Positions 35,256 through 45,459 of a stretch of DNA of 64,000 bases are shown here, one piece after another. The DNA is from Streptomyces albogriseolus. Lineage in GTDB: Bacteria > Actinomycetota > Actinomycetes > Streptomycetales > Streptomycetaceae. The notes below the pieces were generated by a model, which was not told the DNA's origin, searched no databases, and worked only from the letters and a program-made list of their open reading frames with translations. The stretch's first letter is position 1. Each line of letters begins with the position of its first letter. The position numbers and the translations under genes are program-made. The DNA is taken from assembly GCA_014650475.1 (NCBI GenBank), contig BMVA01000007.1, positions 1 to 64,000 on the forward strand. The letters are read 5' to 3'.

Positions 35256-35634
35256 GCGTCCCCTCATGCAACCCGCCCTGACAGAGCCTTCATTGTCCCT
35301 CACCCGACAAGCGCCCGACGCCCAGGGTGCCCCTGTCCGCCCACCGGACACGGCGGGCGGAGGGGTGGGGGAACGAAGCGTTCACCCACTCTGCCGGACG
35401 GGTGCCGACAAAGGCGGACCCGAAGCGCACCGATTCGGTCACAGGTGGGCCGGCCTGACGCTTCGTCGCCCAGGCCGGCAGGGGCGCGGGAGCCCTGAGC
35501 CCTCGCACGCCGCAGGTCCCGAACCGGTCGCAAAGATGGCCGAGTCGAGTCCCCGGCCGCACGAATGGCCGAGTCGCGCCCCCGGGCGCGCCGGGCAACC
35601 GCCCCGTGCCCTGGGGGACGAGCCGTCGCCCGGA
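35256..35634. other. gap between kinase array and glpD
   Basis: About 380 bases downstream of glpD and upstream of the first kinase gene. It must hold the kinase-array promoter, but I could not pick one with confidence. Near the glpD end is an imperfect tandem repeat of 21 bases with a 29-base period (35536-35556 and 35565-35585, core ATGGCCGAGTCG). No gene was recognised. Confidence 0.45.
35536..35585. repeat. imperfect 29-base-period tandem repeat
   Basis: Two 21-base copies (core ATGGCCGAGTCG then CCCCGG) differ at two positions. They lie 50-100 bases beyond the glpD stop. Function unknown. Confidence 0.5.
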
Positions 35635-37374
35635 CTACAGCGGCACGATGTCCGGCGCCCCCAGCCGGGCCGCGTCCGCGGTCAGGTCGTCGGGCTGCCG
35701 CTGCGACTCCCGCTCGGCCTCCACCCGCTTCTCGTAGTGCTGCACCTCGCGGTCGATCTGGCCGCTGTCCCAGCCCAGCACGGGAGCCATCAGCTCGGCG
35801 GCCTCGCGTGCGCTGCGCGTGCCCCGGTCGAACGTCTCGATGGATATGCGGGTGCGCCGGGTCAGCACGTCCTCCAGATGGCGCGCGCCCTCGTGCGAGG
35901 CGGCGTAGACGACCTCGGCGCGCAGGTAGTCGTCGGCGGCCCGCAGCGGCTCGCCCAGGGACGGGTCTCCGGCGACGAGGTCCAGCACCTCCTCGGTGAG
36001 CGACCCGTACCGCTGGAGCAGGTGCTCCACCCTCACCGGGTGCAGGCCGGTGCGGGCCGCCGTGCGGGCCCGGCCGTTCCACAGGGCGTGGTAGCCCTCG
36101 GCGCCCACCAGCGGGGTCTCCTCGGTCACGCAGTCCGCCACGCGCAGGTCGAGTCCGTGCACCGCGGCGTCCACCGCGTCCTTGGCCATCACCCGGTACG
36201 TCGTGTACTTGCCGCCCGCGACCACGACGAGGCCGGGGACCGGGTGGGCGACCGTGTGCTCGCGGGACAGCTTGCTCGTGGCGTCGGACTCACCGGCGAG
36301 CAGCGGGCGCAGCCCCGCGTACACCCCTTCGACGTCGTCCCGGGTGAGCGGGACCGCGAGGACGGAGTTGACGTGCTCCAGCAGGTAGTCGATGTCGGCG
36401 CTGGACGCGGCCGGGTGCGCCTTGTCGAGGTCCCAGCCGGTGTCGGTGGTGCCGACGATCCAGTGCCGGCCCCAGGGGATGACGAAGAGCACGGACTTCT
36501 CGGTGCGCAGGATCAGCCCGGTGGTGGAGTGGATGCGGTCCTTGGGCACGACCAGGTGGATGCCCTTGGAGGCGCGCACATGGAACTGGCCGCGCTCGCC
36601 GACCATCGCCTGGGTGTCGTCGGTCCACACGCCGGTGGCGTTGACCACCTGCTTGGCGCGGATCTCATACTCGCCGCCGCCCTCCACGTCCTGCACCCGG
36701 GCGCCGACGACGCGCTCGCCCTCGCGCAGGAACCCGGTCACGCGGGCGCCGTTGGCGGTCCTGGCGCCGTACGCCGCGGCCGTGCGCACGAGGGTGAGCA
36801 CGAAGCGGGCGTCGTCCATCTGGGCGTCGTAGTACTGCAGGGCGCCGACCAGCGCGTCCTTCCTCAAGCAGGGCGCGGCCCGCAGGGCGTGACGGCGGCT
36901 CAGATGACGGTGCACGGGGAGGCCACGGCCGCGGCCGTGGGTCATCGCCATGGTGTCGTAGAGCGCGACGCCCGCCCCGGCGTACAGCCGCTCCCAGCCG
37001 CGGTGCTGCAGCGGGTAGAGGAACGGCACCGGGCGCACGAGGTGCGGGGCGAGCTTCTCCAGGAGCAGGCCGCGCTCCTTCAACGCCTCGCGGACGAGCG
37101 CGAAGTCCAGCATCTCGAGATAGCGCAGCCCGCCGTGGATCAGCTTGCTGGAGCGGCTGGAGGTGCCGGACGCCCAGTCACGCGCCTCGACCAGTCCCGT
37201 GGACAGACCGCGCGTCACCGCGTCGAGCGCCGTGCCCGCGCCGACCACGCCGCCGCCCACCACCAGGACGTCCAGCTCGCGCTCCGCCATGGACGCCAGT
37301 GATTCGGCGCGCTGCGCCGGCCCCAGTGTCGCTGTCCTCACCGCTGCCTCCCGCTCATCGGTCGCATCGGCCAC
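35635..37374 (-). CDS. glpD: aerobic glycerol-3-phosphate dehydrogenase
   Basis: A 579-residue FAD enzyme oxidising glycerol-3-phosphate to dihydroxyacetone phosphate at the membrane with quinone as acceptor. The FAD site is VLVVGGGVVGAGTALDAVTR, followed by the family signature SSRSSKLIHGGLRYLE. Later motifs are VVNATGVWTDD and VVVAGGKYTTYRVMAKDA, and a C-terminal helical domain completes it (full length for GlpD). No glpF or glpK is adjacent, so it is probably a single-gene unit. It is divergent from the NDP-sugar dehydrogenase gene across a 242-base region with an AT-rich CCGAT...ATCGG palindrome. Confidence 0.95.
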   Translation of the reverse strand: MADATDEREAAVRTATLGPAQRAESLASMAERELDVLVVGGGVVGAGTALDAVTRGLSTGLVEARDWASGTSSRSSKLIHGGLRYLEMLDFALVREALKERGLLLEKLAPHLVRPVPFLYPLQHRGWERLYAGAGVALYDTMAMTHGRGRGLPVHRHLSRRHALRAAPCLRKDALVGALQYYDAQMDDARFVLTLVRTAAAYGARTANGARVTGFLREGERVVGARVQDVEGGGEYEIRAKQVVNATGVWTDDTQAMVGERGQFHVRASKGIHLVVPKDRIHSTTGLILRTEKSVLFVIPWGRHWIVGTTDTGWDLDKAHPAASSADIDYLLEHVNSVLAVPLTRDDVEGVYAGLRPLLAGESDATSKLSREHTVAHPVPGLVVVAGGKYTTYRVMAKDAVDAAVHGLDLRVADCVTEETPLVGAEGYHALWNGRARTAARTGLHPVRVEHLLQRYGSLTEEVLDLVAGDPSLGEPLRAADDYLRAEVVYAASHEGARHLEDVLTRRTRISIETFDRGTRSAREAAELMAPVLGWDSGQIDREVQHYEKRVEAERESQRQPDDLTADAARLGAPDIVPL

Positions 37375-37616
37375 ACCCGTCGGGCGAAGCCCGGTCTCCC
37401 ACCCTCATGCCCAAATTCTGACCGGGTTGCCCGGCTTCAGCCACACGCCGCCTCGAGCTGTGGACAACCGCCCCGCGGAACGACTCACCGAAAACAAGCC
37501 GATCAATCCCACATATCGGTCATATTTACTCCTAGTCTGACATTGCGCTCGCCTGTCCAGTGCACAGCGCTTGCGCACCTGTCGCACTCCGGCTATTGGG
37601 AAGGACGGTCCACGCC

Positions 37617-38825
37617 ATGCCCGCAGATCTCGCCGTCATCGGACTCGGCCCGTTCGGACTGCCCCTGGCCCAGGCCGCCGTCGCCGCCGGCATCCCCACC
37701 GTCGGGTACCGGACCGGCCCCGAGCCCGGCTCCCTCAGCCCCGCCGAGCAGCGGCGCATGCTCGCGCAGGGCTTCCGGGTCACCACCGGCGCGGCCGAGC
37801 TCGGCCGGGTGCGCACGGCCGTGATCTGCGTCCCCACCCCGCCGGCCGCGGACGGCGGACTCGACCTCTCCCAGGTCGAGGCGGCGGCCCGCACCCTCGC
37901 CGCGCAGCTCCGCCCGCACACCACCGTGATCCTGGAGTCCCCCGTGCCGCCCGGCACCACGGAGGGCCCGCTGCTGCGGCTGCTGGAGTCCGGGTCCGGC
38001 CTGCGCGCGGGCCGCGACTTCCACCTCGCCCACTGCCCCAGCCGCGTCGACCCCGGCAACCGCGACGTCACCCCCGCCAACACGCCGAAGGTCATCGGCG
38101 GCCTCACCCCGGCCTGCACCGAGTCGGCGGCGGCCTTCTACGGCCGCATCACCGACAAGGTGGTCCGCGCCCGCGGCCCCCGCGAGGCCGAGACGGTGCA
38201 GCTCCTGGAGACCAACTTCCGGCACGTCAACATCGCCCTGGTCAACGAGATGGCCGCCCTCTGCCACGACCTCGGCATCGACCTGTGGGACGTGCTGCGC
38301 TGCGCGGAGACCAAGCCCTTCGGCTTCCTCGCCTTCCGCCCCGGACCGGGCGTCGGCGGCCACACCGTCCCCCAGGACCTCACCGCGCACGCCGGCCGCA
38401 CCCTGCGCATGGCGGAACTGGCCCAGGAGGTCAACGGCCGCATGCCCCGCTACGTCGTGCAGCGCGCCGCCGCCCTGCTCAACGAGCACGGCAAGTCGGC
38501 GCGCGGCGCGCGCGTGCTGCTCCTCGGGGTCACCTACAAGGCCGACCTCGCCGACCTCCAGGGCAGCCCCGCGCAGGAGATCGCGGTCCGCCTGATGGAA
38601 CTGGGCGCCTCGGTCAGCTACCACGACCCGCACGTCCCGTCCTGGAACGTCCTGGACCGCCCCGTCCCCCGCGCCGACTCCCTCTACGAGGCCGCCGCCG
38701 ACGCCGACCTCACGATCCTGCTCCAGCAGCACCGCACGTACGACCTCCAGGGCCTCTCGGTCAAGGCACAGCTCCTCCTGGACACCCGGGGCGCGACCCC
38801 CACCGGGGCGGCGCACCGGTTGTGA
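37617..38825 (+). CDS. UDP-glucose/GDP-mannose dehydrogenase family protein lacking the catalytic Cys
   Basis: A 402-residue three-domain protein. The N-terminal NAD site is LAVIGLGPFGLPLAQAAVAAG, followed by CVPTP, ESPVPPGTTEG and the central FRHVNIALVNEMAALCHDLGID. The catalytic loop that normally reads GGHC-I-P-x-D reads GVGGHTVPQDL here, with Thr250 in place of the nucleophilic Cys. The C-terminal domain is present (LLGVTYKADLADLQGSPAQEIA). Active members oxidise UDP-glucose, UDP-ManNAc or GDP-mannose to uronates by two steps that need this Cys; this one may stop at an aldehyde, use another chemistry or be a binding protein. ATG 37617 follows GGAAGGA. Confidence 0.85.
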   Translation: MPADLAVIGLGPFGLPLAQAAVAAGIPTVGYRTGPEPGSLSPAEQRRMLAQGFRVTTGAAELGRVRTAVICVPTPPAADGGLDLSQVEAAARTLAAQLRPHTTVILESPVPPGTTEGPLLRLLESGSGLRAGRDFHLAHCPSRVDPGNRDVTPANTPKVIGGLTPACTESAAAFYGRITDKVVRARGPREAETVQLLETNFRHVNIALVNEMAALCHDLGIDLWDVLRCAETKPFGFLAFRPGPGVGGHTVPQDLTAHAGRTLRMAELAQEVNGRMPRYVVQRAAALLNEHGKSARGARVLLLGVTYKADLADLQGSPAQEIAVRLMELGASVSYHDPHVPSWNVLDRPVPRADSLYEAAADADLTILLQQHRTYDLQGLSVKAQLLLDTRGATPTGAAHRL

Positions 38826-38874
38826 GAGGGGGCGCGCGGCGGGCTCCGGGATGATGCGCCCGGCGCAGACGTTA

Positions 38875-38910
38875 AAGGGGCCGGTCACCCGTTCAGGTGA
38901 CCGGCCCCTT
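38875..38910. terminator. bidirectional terminator hairpin
   Basis: A perfect 15-bp stem (AAGGGGCCGGTCACC / GGTGACCGGCCCCTT) with the loop CGTTCA, flanked by A and T tracts. It lies between the converging NDP-sugar dehydrogenase and guaB3 genes. Confidence 0.9.
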
Positions 38911-38928
38911 CTCGTGGCCCGAGGGCGA

Positions 38929-40053
38929 CTACCGGCGGTGCTGCGAGTCCGCCACCGTCACCTCGACGCGCTGGAACTCCTTCAGCTCGCTGTAGCCCGT
39001 GGTGGCCATGGCGCGACGGAGGGCGCCGAAGAGGTTCATCGAGCCGTCGGGGGTGTGGGACGGACCGGTGAGGATCTCCTCCAGCGTGCCCACCGTGCCG
39101 AGGTCGACCTTCTGGCCGCGCGGCAGTTCCTCGTTGACGGCCTCCATGCCCCAGTGGTGGCCGCGGCCGGGCCCGTCGGTGGCGCGGGCCAGCGGGGAGC
39201 CCATCATCACGGAGTCCGCGCCGCAGGCGATCGCCTTGGGCAGGTCGCCGGACCAGCCGACGCCGCCGTCCGCGATGACGTGCACGTACCGGCCGCCGGA
39301 CTCGTCCATGTAGTCGCGGCGGGCCGCGGCCACGTCGGCGACCGCGGTGGCCATCGGCACCTGGATGCCCAGCACGTTGCGTGTGGTGTGCGCGGCGCCG
39401 CCGCCGAAGCCGACCAGGACGCCCGCCGCGCCGGTGCGCATCAGGTGCAGCGCAGCGGTGTAGGTGGCGCAGCCGCCGACGATCACCGGGACGTCCAGCT
39501 CGTAGATGAACTGCTTCAGGTTCAGCGGCTCGTGCGAACCGGAGACGTGCTCCGCCGACACCGTGGTGCCGCGGATGACGAAGATGTCCACGCCCGCGTC
39601 GACGACGGCCTTGGAGAACTGGGCGGTGCGCTGCGGGGAGAGCGCGGCGGCGGTGACGACGCCGGAGTCGCGCACCTCCTTGATGCGCTGCCCGATCAGC
39701 TCCTCCTTGATCGGAGCGGCGTAGATCTCCTGGAGGCGGCGGGTGGCCGCCTCGGCGGGCAGGCCGACGATCTCGTCGAGCAGCGGCTGCGGGTCCTCGT
39801 AGCGGGTCCACAGGCCCTCGAGGTTCAGCACGCCGAGGCCGCCGAGCTCGCCGATGCGGATCGCGGTGGCCGGCGAGACGACCGAATCCATCGGAGCGGC
39901 CAGGAACGGCAGCTCGAAGCGGTAGGCGTCGATCTGCCAGGCGATCGAGACCTCCTTCGGGTCCCGCGTACGGCGGCTGGGGACGACCGCGATGTCGTCG
40001 AAGGCGTACGCCCGGCGGCCGCGCTTGCCGCGCCCGATCTCGATCTCAGTCAC
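38929..40053 (-). CDS. guaB3: GuaB3-family IMP dehydrogenase-related protein
   Basis: A 374-residue (beta/alpha)8 protein without CBS domains, as in actinobacterial GuaB3. Start is GTG 40053 (reading VTEIEIGRGKRGRRAYAFDD), with GGGAAAGG upstream. The FLAAPMDSVVSP region and the phosphate-binding GADSVMMGSPLARATD are present. The loop equivalent to the IMPDH active-site G-S-I-C-T-T-R reads AAHTTRN, with His222 where the catalytic Cys should be. Its reaction is therefore uncertain despite the name. It is 128 bases downstream of guaB and probably co-transcribed, subject to the hairpin at 40135-40168. Confidence 0.9.
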   Translation of the reverse strand: MTEIEIGRGKRGRRAYAFDDIAVVPSRRTRDPKEVSIAWQIDAYRFELPFLAAPMDSVVSPATAIRIGELGGLGVLNLEGLWTRYEDPQPLLDEIVGLPAEAATRRLQEIYAAPIKEELIGQRIKEVRDSGVVTAAALSPQRTAQFSKAVVDAGVDIFVIRGTTVSAEHVSGSHEPLNLKQFIYELDVPVIVGGCATYTAALHLMRTGAAGVLVGFGGGAAHTTRNVLGIQVPMATAVADVAAARRDYMDESGGRYVHVIADGGVGWSGDLPKAIACGADSVMMGSPLARATDGPGRGHHWGMEAVNEELPRGQKVDLGTVGTLEEILTGPSHTPDGSMNLFGALRRAMATTGYSELKEFQRVEVTVADSQHRR

Positions 40054-40134
40054 GTCTGTGGCCTTTCCCTGTTGCGTTGCAGCGCCTTCCAGTATCCCCG
40101 ACGGCCGCGGCGCCCACCGCCCCGGCGGCACGGG

Positions 40135-40168
40135 CGAGGGCGGCCCCGGTGGTCCGGAGCCGCCCTCG
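40135..40168. terminator. hairpin between guaB and guaB3
   Basis: A perfect 10-bp stem (CGAGGGCGGC / GCCGCCCTCG) with a 14-base loop, 13 bases beyond the guaB stop. It may end or attenuate transcription between the two genes. Confidence 0.6.
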
Positions 40169-40180
40169 GGAAGCCCGCCG

Positions 40181-41728
<1,548 letters not shown>

Positions 41729-41868
41729 CTAACGGGAAGCGCGGGTGTCTCATTCCACGGTTCCGCACGGTCCCCGGCTTCGTAGGTTCGTACGGGAACG
41801 GCTGATCGTCCGTTCATATGCAACTGATGCGCTGTCGCGCTCACGAAGAGGCGGCGCGGGGACGGGCG

Positions 41869-42546
41869 TTACTGCTCCGCCAGGGCCCGCAGCCGGCTCA
41901 GCGCGCGGTGCTGCGCCACCCGGACCGCGCCGGGTGACATTCCCAACATCTGGCCGGTCTCCTCCGCGGTGAGCCCCACGGCGATGCGCAGGAGGATCAG
42001 CTCGCGCTGGTTCTCGGGCAGGCTGGCCAGCAGTTTCTTGGCCCACTCGGCGTCGCTGCTGAGCAGGGCGCGCTCTTCCGGGCCGAGCGAGTCGTCGGGC
42101 CGCTCCGGCATCTCGTCGGACGGCACGGCGGTCGAACCGGGGTGCCGCATGGCGGCGCGCTGGAGGTCGGCGACCTTGTGGGAGGCGATGGCGAAGATGA
42201 ACGCCTCGAAGGGCCGGCCGGTGTCCTTGTAGCGGGGCAGCGCGAGCAGCACCGCCACGCAGACTTCCTGGGCGAGGTCCTCGACGAAGTGCCGGGCGTC
42301 GCCCGGCAGACGGGAGAGACGGGTGCGGCAGTAGCGCAGGGCGAGGGGATGGACGTGGGCGAGCAGATCGTGCGTGGCCTGCTCGTCTCCGTCGACCGCG
42401 CGGTGGACGAGCGCACCGATCGCCCCGTGGGCCGTGCCCGCCTCGTCGTCGCGCATCGGTCCATGGTGCCCTGCGGACGCGGGGTCCGTGGCACCGTGTC
42501 CTTGGTTGTGCACCGAAGCGTTATGAGCAGGTGCGCCGGAACTCAT
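41869..42546 (-). CDS. shbA: ECF sigma factor, SigD/ShbA type
   Basis: A 225-residue sigma-70 family protein. Region 2 reads [20 protein letters not shown] then [20 protein letters not shown] and [16 protein letters not shown]. Region 4 reads [20 protein letters not shown] then [20 protein letters not shown]. The position between guaB and the bldM/whiD pair matches M. tuberculosis sigD and the Streptomyces gene shbA, whose product I recall as driving transcription of the principal sigma gene hrdB in S. griseus. Start at 42546 was chosen (GGAGGG upstream); a later ATG at 42456 (MRDDEAGT) would remove a disordered 30 residues. The symbol rests on synteny plus family. Confidence 0.85.
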   Translation of the reverse strand: MSSGAPAHNASVHNQGHGATDPASAGHHGPMRDDEAGTAHGAIGALVHRAVDGDEQATHDLLAHVHPLALRYCRTRLSRLPGDARHFVEDLAQEVCVAVLLALPRYKDTGRPFEAFIFAIASHKVADLQRAAMRHPGSTAVPSDEMPERPDDSLGPEERALLSSDAEWAKKLLASLPENQRELILLRIAVGLTAEETGQMLGMSPGAVRVAQHRALSRLRALAEQ

Positions 42547-43143
42547 CCCTCGCGCCCTCCCCTTCCGCTCGACCGACTCGTCCCCGAGGAACTCCACACC
42601 TCAAGGATGCGGCATCCGCCGCGAAACGAGCAGTGGGTCCTTCCCGGCCGCGGCGAACACCACGTCCGCCCTGTGGGCCGGCCCACGCCCCGAGCGGCCC
42701 ACGGACCGCTCCGCGGCAGGCCCGCCCGCGGGACGAGGGGCCTGTGCACGGGAGTACGAGGTGTCCGTCACGACACACGACAGTGCGGGATGTCACGGAC
42801 GCGGGGTGCGCGACCGTCCGTCCGGTGACCGCGAGCACCCACGCCCCGAGGGGAACGTCCGGCGCCCGACCACGACACCGCGACCGAACCCGGGACCGCG
42901 AGCTGGGCCGCCCACGTCCTGCCGGACGATCCGCACCGGACCGCCGCGCGCACTCGACACGTCGTACGACCACCGCGCGACGCCCGCGAACCGCTTCCGC
43001 GGGTCCCACCGCGGCCCGAGACGCCCCGGCACCGCGTCCACCCGGACGGCAGCTCACCGGATCCGGGCCCGGAGGCGTGTCCGGACCCCGCGCCGGTACG
43101 GCGCTCCGCAGCCCGGCCGGCCCGGTCCGAAGGACGGGACGGC
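42547..43143. other. 600-base gap between the sigma gene and bldM
   Basis: High-GC sequence between the bldM stop and the sigma-factor start, both genes on the minus strand. It should contain the sigma gene promoter and possibly a long leader. I found no convincing coding frame, clear hairpin or consensus promoter. Long frames here are shadows without ribosome sites. Confidence 0.45.
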
Positions 43144-43755
43144 CTACCGCACCAGGCCCCACCGGAACCCGAGCGCCACCGCGTGGGCCCGGTCCGAGGC
43201 GCCGAGCTTCTTGAACAGACGGCGCGCGTGGGTCTTCACCGTGTCCTCGGAGAGGAACAGCTCGCGGCCGATCTCCGCGTTGGAGCGGCCGTGGCTCATC
43301 CCCTCCAGCACCTGGATCTCACGCGCGGTGAGCGTGGGCGCAGCGCCCATCTCGGCCGAGCGCAGCCGGCGCGGGGCGAGCCGCCAGGTCGGGTCGGCGA
43401 GCGCCTGAGTGACCGTGGCGCGCAGCTCTGCGCGGGAGGCGTCCTTGTGCAGATAGCCGCGGGCCCCGGCGGCCACCGCGAGGGCGACGCCGTCCAGGTC
43501 CTCGGCGACCGTGAGCATGATGATGCGTGCTCCGGGGTCGGCGGAAAGCAGCCGCCGTACTGTCTCCACGCCGCCCAGACCGGGCATGCGCACGTCCATC
43601 AGGATCAGGTCCGAGCGGTCGGCGCCCCAGCGGCGGAGGACTTCCTCGCCGTTGGCCGCCGTCGTCACACGCTCGACGCCGGGCACGGTCGCGACCGCGC
43701 GGCGGAGCGCCTCTCGGGCAAGCGGGGAGTCGTCGCAGACGAGGACGGAAGTCAT
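43144..43755 (-). CDS. bldM: BldM developmental response regulator
   Basis: A 203-residue NarL/FixJ-type regulator of exact BldM length. The receiver has DD (VLVCDDSPLAREAL), the Asp in LILMDVRMPGLGGV and the Lys in GYLHKDAS. The LuxR HTH reads LTAREIQVLEGMSHGRSNAE then LFLSEDTVKTHARRLFKKLG. BldM controls aerial mycelium and sporulation genes, as a homodimer or as a heterodimer with WhiI. Its promoter is an excellent sigma-BldN site at 43878-43905. Divergent from whiD across a 380-base regulatory region. Confidence 0.97.
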   Translation of the reverse strand: MTSVLVCDDSPLAREALRRAVATVPGVERVTTAANGEEVLRRWGADRSDLILMDVRMPGLGGVETVRRLLSADPGARIIMLTVAEDLDGVALAVAAGARGYLHKDASRAELRATVTQALADPTWRLAPRRLRSAEMGAAPTLTAREIQVLEGMSHGRSNAEIGRELFLSEDTVKTHARRLFKKLGASDRAHAVALGFRWGLVR

Positions 43756-43780
43756 GGCCGCCCTCCGCAGCTGATGCGCG

Positions 43781-43820
43781 TCACCTTGAGCCTCCAGGCT
43801 GGTACGAAATCGTCACCTTG
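43781..43820. repeat. direct repeat TCACCTTG in the bldM leader
   Basis: Two exact copies (43781-43788 and 43813-43820) lie 32 bases apart, about three helical turns, inside the predicted bldM 5' untranslated region. They may bind a regulator. Confidence 0.35.
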
Positions 43821-43877
43821 CGGTCGACCGTCTCGGACGCCCGCCCGAGCGCTTGTTCCTTCAACCGCCTCGCACTC

Positions 43878-43905
43878 TCAACGACGGTCACTCGAAAGAG
43901 TTACG
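43878..43905 (-). promoter_or_regulatory. sigma-BldN-dependent promoter of bldM
   Basis: On the minus strand, CGTAAC (-35; 43900-43905) and CGTTGA (-10; 43878-43883) are separated by 16 bases, matching the known sigma-BldN consensus. The start would be near 43870, giving a leader of about 115 bases. bldM is an established sigma-BldN target. Confidence 0.9.
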
Positions 43906-44135
43906 GGGCCGTCTGCCATCTTCGGCACTCTACGTGAGGAGGTGCTCACGGTGGAGACATGCGCGACGTACCCCCCGACTTTCACCACAAGCCATGCCCC
44001 ATTTAGACCCTTTTCTTCCCCTTCGATGGTGTCCGGAGCTAGATTCGCAATGAGTCATATTTTCATCTCCTTTGATCGTAGTTGTACGGTCGTGGACACC
44101 GGATCCGCCCAGTAACGGCTACAAGGGGTCACGCA

Positions 44136-44468
44136 ATGGCAGATTTCTCCCGCCTTCCCGGACCGAACGCGGACCTGTGGGACTGGCAGCTCCTGGCTGC
44201 CTGCCGCGGGGTGGACAGCTCGCTCTTCTTCCACCCGGAGGGCGAACGGGGCGCCGCCCGCAGCGCACGCGAGAACTCGGCCAAGGAGGTCTGCATGAGG
44301 TGCCCGGTGCGCGCCGAGTGCGCCGCACACGCGCTGGCGGTGCGCGAGCCGTACGGCGTGTGGGGCGGCCTGACCGAGGACGAACGCGAAGAACTGATGG
44401 GGCGGGCGCGCAACCGGCTGGTGTCGGCGTCGGGCGCCGGCGGACACGCCACCGCCTCGAACACCTGA
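44136..44468 (+). CDS. whiD: WhiD, WhiB-like Fe-S sporulation protein
   Basis: A 110-residue WhiB-family protein. The four cluster-binding Cys are visible: one in LLAACRGVD and three in CMRCPVRAEC (C-x2-C-x5-C). The turn motif GVWGGLTEDER is typical of the family, followed by a basic helix (ELMGRARNRL). WhiD (WhiB3 orthologue) binds a 4Fe-4S cluster and sigma factor region 4 and is needed for late sporulation. ATG 44136 follows AAGGGG. Position between bldM/sigma and groES/EL matches other actinobacteria. Confidence 0.95.
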   Translation: MADFSRLPGPNADLWDWQLLAACRGVDSSLFFHPEGERGAARSARENSAKEVCMRCPVRAECAAHALAVREPYGVWGGLTEDEREELMGRARNRLVSASGAGGHATASNT

Positions 44469-44495
44469 AGGAACGTTTCTCCAGAAAAGAGCCCC

Positions 44496-44511
44496 GGCAC
44501 GCTCGCGTGCC
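44496..44511. terminator. small hairpin after whiD
   Basis: GGCACGC-TC-GCGTGCC directly downstream of whiD, followed by CTTG. It is short with a tight loop and may end the whiD transcript or the converging LysR transcript. Confidence 0.45.
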
Positions 44512-44562
44512 CTTGATCCGTCGGCCGCCCGCTGCCGGCCCGTCGCCGTCGGCCGGCTTCCG

Positions 44563-45459
44563 TCACCTGGCGGCGGCCGCCGCCAGTTTCTCCAGCGTCG
44601 CGGTGACCGCGGGCACCTGGGCGAGGTCCGGCAGGGTGAGCGCGACGATCTCCCGCCGTACGGCGGGCTCCAGGTCCACGGTGCGTACGCCGCGCGGCCG
44701 CAGCGACTCCAGCGCGAGCTGCGGCAGGACCGCGACCCCGAGTCCCGCGCCGACCAGACCGGCGACCGCCGGGTAGTCGTCCGTCGCGAAGTCGATGCGC
44801 GGGGTGAAACCGGCCGTCTCGCACACCTCGACGAGCTGCCCCCGGCAGCGTGGGCAGCCCGCGATCCACGGCTCCCCCGCGAGTTCGCCGATGGCGACCG
44901 ACCCCGCGCGGGCCAGCCGGTGCCGTTCCGGCACGAGCCCGACCAGCCGGTCCGACAGCAGCGGCCGTACCACCAGGTCGTCCCACTCCTCCGCCCCCGC
45001 CGCGCCCTCGTAGCGGAAGGCGAGGGCCACGTCGCAGTCACCCTCGCGCAGCATCCGCACGGAGCGGGGCGGTTCGGCCTCCTCCAGGGAGACGCGCGTG
45101 CCGGGGTGGGCGTCACGCAGTGCGGCGAGGGCGGTCGGCACGAGCGTGGAGCTGCCGCTGGGGAACGACACCAGCCGCACCCGTCCCGCGCGCAGTCCTG
45201 CGATGGCCGCGACCTCCTCCTCGGCGGCGGTGAGCCCGGCGAGGATGCCCGCCGCGTGCCGCACCAGCGCCTCGCCGGCCTGGGTCAGCCGCATCTCGCG
45301 GCCGGTGCGGATGAGCAGCGGCGTGCCGACGGACGCCTCCAGCGCCTTCATCTGCTGGCTGACGGCGGGCTGGGTGCACCCCAGATCGCGGGCCGCGGCG
45401 GAGAAGGAACCGGTGGAGGCCACGGCGCGCAGCACGCGGAGGTGGCGGGCTTCGATCAC
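44563..45459 (-). CDS. LysR-family transcriptional regulator
   Basis: A 298-residue regulator starting at GTG 45459. The N-terminal winged HTH is RHLRVLRAVASTGSFSAAAR followed by DLGCTQPAVSQQMKALEASV. The C-terminal part is the periplasmic-binding-protein-like effector domain, with a Cys pair (GCPRCRGQL) that is unusual and could sense redox or metal. It is divergent from the MOSC protein gene with 92 bases between, the usual arrangement for a LysR regulator and its target. Confidence 0.92.
   Translation of the reverse strand: MIEARHLRVLRAVASTGSFSAAARDLGCTQPAVSQQMKALEASVGTPLLIRTGREMRLTQAGEALVRHAAGILAGLTAAEEEVAAIAGLRAGRVRLVSFPSGSSTLVPTALAALRDAHPGTRVSLEEAEPPRSVRMLREGDCDVALAFRYEGAAGAEEWDDLVVRPLLSDRLVGLVPERHRLARAGSVAIGELAGEPWIAGCPRCRGQLVEVCETAGFTPRIDFATDDYPAVAGLVGAGLGVAVLPQLALESLRPRGVRTVDLEPAVRREIVALTLPDLAQVPAVTATLEKLAAAAAR

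Noticed and set aside
42521-43162. Overlapping long frames on both strands in the gap before bldM
   Set aside because: Arg/Pro/Gly/Thr-rich without ribosome sites or domains; shadows in high-GC non-coding sequence.
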